A stretch of DNA of 64,000 nucleotides, taken from contig CBFHJA010000009.1 of assembly GCA_965656085.1 (NCBI GenBank), positions 1-64,000 on the forward strand, written 5' to 3'. The translations under genes were made by a program, and so were the position numbers. The notes under the pieces are model-generated. The model ran no database searches and was not told the DNA's origin. It saw only the letters and a program-made list of their open reading frames with translations. Source of the stretch: Aliishimia sp965656085 (GTDB taxonomy: Bacteria > Pseudomonadota > Alphaproteobacteria > Rhodobacterales > Rhodobacteraceae). Numbering within the stretch: the stretch's first letter is position 1; each line of letters begins with the position of its first letter. Shown piece after piece: positions 61,343 to 64,000 of this stretch.

Positions 61343-61960
61343 ATGCAAAAGCTGGATTATCTGCGCGAAACCCCGTCCCAGACCGCTGGACCTTATGTGC
61401 ATATCGGCCTCGCGCCGGGGGCTGCGGGCTTCGGCATTTACGAGCAGGAGCTTGGCTGGGATATTGCCGGTCCGAACGCGCGCGGCGAGCGTATCCGCGT
61501 CGAGGGGCTGGTGATCGACGGGATCGGCAGCCCGATCAAGGACGTGATGCTGGAGGCGTGGCAGGCCAATGCGGAGGGGCATTACGCCCATCCCGAGGGT
61601 GGCGGGCCGGTCGAGGATGGCTTTCGTGGCTGGGGCCGGGTGATCACCGATTTCGACACGGGCGAATGGGGGTTCGACACGGTCAAGCCCGGCGCGGTGA
61701 CCGATGCGGCCGGAAAGGTCCATGCGCCGCATATCAACCTGTGGATCGTGGCGCGCGGGATCAATCTGGGACTGCACACGCGGGCCTATTTCGACGATGA
61801 GGCCGAGGCCAATGCAACCGATCCGGTTCTGAACATGATCGAGTGGGAAAACCGGCGCCCGACGCTTATCGCGAAACGTGAGGAGCGGGACGGGGCGGTT
61901 GTGTATCGCTTCGATATCCGTATTCAGGGTGGCGACGAAACCGTATTTTTTGATATCTGA
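61343..61960 (+). CDS. pcaG: Protocatechuate 3,4-dioxygenase alpha subunit
   Basis: 205 residues from the ATG at 61343. Alpha-subunit pattern: QTAGPYVHIGLAPGAAG, VMLEAWQANAEGHYAHP, FDTVKPGAV...HAPHINLWIVARG and a C-terminal YRFDIRIQGGDETVFFD. It pairs with PcaH in the alpha-beta oligomer and carries no iron of its own in the family. It follows pcaH with one base gap; the BKACE gene starts 2 bases later. Confidence 0.95.
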   Translation: MQKLDYLRETPSQTAGPYVHIGLAPGAAGFGIYEQELGWDIAGPNARGERIRVEGLVIDGIGSPIKDVMLEAWQANAEGHYAHPEGGGPVEDGFRGWGRVITDFDTGEWGFDTVKPGAVTDAAGKVHAPHINLWIVARGINLGLHTRAYFDDEAEANATDPVLNMIEWENRRPTLIAKREERDGAVVYRFDIRIQGGDETVFFDI

Positions 61961-61961
61961 C

Positions 61962-62801
61962 ATGACACACCCCTGCATCATCTGCGTCGCCATCACCGGC
62001 TCCGTGCCCACCAAGGCCGACAATCCCGCAGTGCCGATCTCGGTCTCCGAGCAGATCGAAAGCACCCATGAGGCCTTCGAGGCCGGGGCGAGCATCATGC
62101 ATGCCCATGTGCGCAACGCCGACGAGACCCCGACGAGCGATCCGGAGAAATTCGCCGCGCTCAAGGAAGGGGTGGAGAAGCACTGCCCGGGGATGATCAT
62201 CCAGCTATCGACGGGCGGGCGCTCGGGGGCGGGCAAGGCGCGGGGCGGGATGCTGCCGCTCGCGCCTGACATGGCCTCGCTGTCGGTGGGCTCGAACAAC
62301 TTCCCCAGCCGGGTCTATGAGAACCCGCCCGATCTGGTGGAGTGGCTCGCCGCCGAGATGCTCTCCTATGACGTGAAGCCCGAGATCGAAGCCTTCGATC
62401 TGAGCCACATCTTCAAGGCCAAGGAAATGGCCGACAAGGGCCAGCTTGCCGGAACGCCTTACGTGCAGTTCGTGATGGGCGTGAAGAACGCGATGCCGGT
62501 GGACCGCGAGGTGTTCGATTTCTACCTGCACACGGTGCACCGGCTCTTTGGCACGGATGCGCCATGGTGTGCGGCGGGGATCGGGCGCAACCAGATCGTG
62601 CTCAACGAATGGGCGATTGCGGCGGGTGGTCACGCGCGCACTGGGCTTGAGGACAACGTGCGGCTGGACCGCGACACGCTCGCGCCGTCAAATGCGGCGC
62701 TGGTCAAGCGGACAGTGGAGGTCTGCGCGGCCCATGAGCGCCCGGTGGCGACATGGCAGCAGGCGCGAGAGATCCTCGGGCTGCGCCCGGTTGCGGCGTA
62801 G
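61962..62801 (+). CDS. BKACE (3-keto-5-aminohexanoate cleavage, DUF849) family enzyme
   Basis: 279 residues from the ATG at 61962, starting two bases after the pcaG stop. BKACE motif HAHVRNADETPTSD (metal-binding HxH and Arg) near residue 48, QLSTGGRSGAGKARGGML, and LSVGSNNFPS. These enzymes condense a beta-keto acid with acetyl-CoA to acetoacetate plus a new acyl-CoA. Placed at the end of a pob/pca operon, it could act on beta-ketoadipate, replacing the CoA-transferase/thiolase route; that is inference. No pcaIJ or pcaF is in the window. Confidence 0.85.
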   Translation: MTHPCIICVAITGSVPTKADNPAVPISVSEQIESTHEAFEAGASIMHAHVRNADETPTSDPEKFAALKEGVEKHCPGMIIQLSTGGRSGAGKARGGMLPLAPDMASLSVGSNNFPSRVYENPPDLVEWLAAEMLSYDVKPEIEAFDLSHIFKAKEMADKGQLAGTPYVQFVMGVKNAMPVDREVFDFYLHTVHRLFGTDAPWCAAGIGRNQIVLNEWAIAAGGHARTGLEDNVRLDRDTLAPSNAALVKRTVEVCAAHERPVATWQQAREILGLRPVAA

Positions 62802-62804
62802 CCT

Positions 62805-63998
62805 TCAGGTGACGCGCTGGCCCCGGCTCCACACGCCGCGCAGAAGCGGGGTCTGTCCCACCTGCCGTACTCGGATCACATCGCCGCGCTGGCCCATTTC
62901 GAGGCTGCCGCGATCCGTCAATCCGGCGGCGCGGGCCGGGCTGCGCGTGACGCAGGCGATGGCGGCGGGCAGATCGTCCCAGACCTGTGCGAGCATGAAG
63001 GCGGACAGCAGCAGCGCGGAGGGGACATAATCCGAGGAGAGGATGTCGAGCAGCCCCGCCTCGGCCAGATCGCGCGCCGCCACGTTGCCGGAATGCGAGC
63101 CGCCCCGGATCAGGTTCGGCGCGCCCATCATCACCGCGATGCCATGGGCGTGGCAGGTCTCGGCGGCCTCCACTGTGGTGGGGAACTCGGCAAAGCCGAC
63201 GCCATGCGCGGCTGACGCGGCGACCTGCCCGGCGGTGGTGTCGTCATGGCTCGCGAGTACCGCGCCATAGCGGCGCGCCTCTGCCACCGCGCCCGCCTGA
63301 TGCTTTGCGCCAAAGTGGGCCTGCAACTGCTTGAGATTGGCCACATGCTCGGCAAACTCCGCGTCTGTCATGCCGCGTTTCTTGGCCACATAGGTCTTTA
63401 GCGCGGTCAGATCGCGGAATTGCCTTTGACCGGGCGTGTGGTCCATGAGACTGACAATGCCGACGCGGTCCTCAGGCCCGAAGGCCGCCATTTCATCGAG
63501 CAGGGTTTCGGAGCAAATCTCGGCCCGGAGGTGCAGGAAGTGACTGATCTTGAAATGCCCCGCCGCGCGGGCCTCCAGCAATTCATCGGCCAGTTTGCGG
63601 GCATACTCGCCGTAGCCCGCCTTGCCGGTATGGATCGAGCCCACGCGCATGGCGTCGAACACGGTGGTGATGCCGGTGGAGGCAAGCTCGGCGTCATGCG
63701 CCAGAAGGGCGGGCAGATGCGGCCAGTCCACCTTCGGGCGTGGCTCGATATGGCGTTCGAGATTGTCGGTGTGAAGCTCGACGAGGCCGGGCAGGACGAA
63801 ATCCCCGCCGCAGTCAACCGCGCCGGCGGGCAGATCGGCGCCCTCGGCAAGCTCGGTGATCTCGCCACCCGCGACGACGATACGGCCCAGCACCACGCGG
63901 TCCGGCAGAACGAGATGCGCATTGCCGAGATGCAGCACGTCTGACACGGAACCGTCATCGGTCTGTGCCACAGGGGACGAGAGGAAGGGAGAATTCAT
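62805..63998 (-). CDS. phnM: Alpha-D-ribose 1-methylphosphonate 5-triphosphate diphosphatase
   Basis: 397 residues from the ATG at 63998; a GTG (VSDVLHLGNAHLVLPDRVVL) further in may be the true start, and the upstream region is outside the window. Amidohydrolase fold with VLPGLVELHTDNLERHIEPR, ISHFLHLRAEI, GIVSLMDHTPGQ, LASHDDTTAG and a C-terminal SPARAAGLTDRGSLEMGQRGDVI. It removes pyrophosphate from ribose methylphosphonate triphosphate in the C-P lyase route. Other phn genes are probably upstream, beyond the window edge. Confidence 0.93.
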   Translation of the reverse strand: MNSPFLSSPVAQTDDGSVSDVLHLGNAHLVLPDRVVLGRIVVAGGEITELAEGADLPAGAVDCGGDFVLPGLVELHTDNLERHIEPRPKVDWPHLPALLAHDAELASTGITTVFDAMRVGSIHTGKAGYGEYARKLADELLEARAAGHFKISHFLHLRAEICSETLLDEMAAFGPEDRVGIVSLMDHTPGQRQFRDLTALKTYVAKKRGMTDAEFAEHVANLKQLQAHFGAKHQAGAVAEARRYGAVLASHDDTTAGQVAASAAHGVGFAEFPTTVEAAETCHAHGIAVMMGAPNLIRGGSHSGNVAARDLAEAGLLDILSSDYVPSALLLSAFMLAQVWDDLPAAIACVTRSPARAAGLTDRGSLEMGQRGDVIRVRQVGQTPLLRGVWSRGQRVT

Positions 63999-64000
63999 GT

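Overview
The window is one continuous high-GC stretch of an alphaproteobacterial chromosome. Gene content and order point to the Rhodobacterales (Roseobacter/Rhodobacter group): rpoE-chrR next to a cluster matching the singlet-oxygen regulon neighbourhood of Rhodobacter, puuD urate hydroxylase, class I LysRS, a DUF3775 protein, an NDUFS4-like protein and a pobA-pca cluster. All but a few genes share one codon style. The exceptions are a VPLPA-CTERM-type protein (37205-37864) and a DUF4238 protein (49665-50519), both A/T-richer and probably acquired.

Layout. (1) 1-4681: three translationally coupled genes encode a membrane-fusion protein, a PqqD/M50-peptidase/HlyD-like fusion, and a short SecA-like ATPase that ends soon after its motor core. 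This is the best candidate for a poorly described system. (2) 4682-13022: a stress coiled-coil protein with an EcfG-type promoter, cydAB, puuD, mutL-rmuC. (3) 13023-21116: SDR, a small Gly/Asn-rich secreted protein, chrR-rpoE, and a divergent five-gene lipid-type operon (amine oxidase, DUF1365, MFS, DUF3833, SDR). (4) 21184-24720: saccharopine-dehydrogenase pair, GST, histidine phosphatase. (5) 25063-32381: a complete histidine-utilisation locus, hutIHGU one way and hutF-hutC the other, around a palindromic operator candidate. (6) 32477-33821: an RTX-like gene remnant split by a 103-bp MITE-type insertion. (7) 33911-49209: formate dehydrogenase alpha subunit, CTERM protein, glycosyltransferase, M20 hydrolase, PAS protein, TerB, LysRS-I and a run of small proteins, including UspA behind an FNR-like box. 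(8) 49665-57194: DUF4238, uvrB, cyclase/TPR protein, YkuD-like, YHS, NDUFS4-like and GNAT proteins. (9) 57236-58043: the 5' half of a tRNA gene cut off by a decayed IS21-type element. (10) 58035-62801: pcaQ and pobA-pcaCHG plus a BKACE enzyme, for 4-hydroxybenzoate/protocatechuate breakdown. (11) 62805-63998: phnM.

Three intergenic copies of a roughly 130-bp repeat (4825-4962 inverted, 12665-12804, 49311-49435) carry TGTACATAC and GTATGGC iterons. Their hairpin has an identical loop and one compensatory base-pair change. A second intergenic hairpin family occurs at 8139 and 12949. No rRNA, CRISPR array, prophage or intact transposase was seen.
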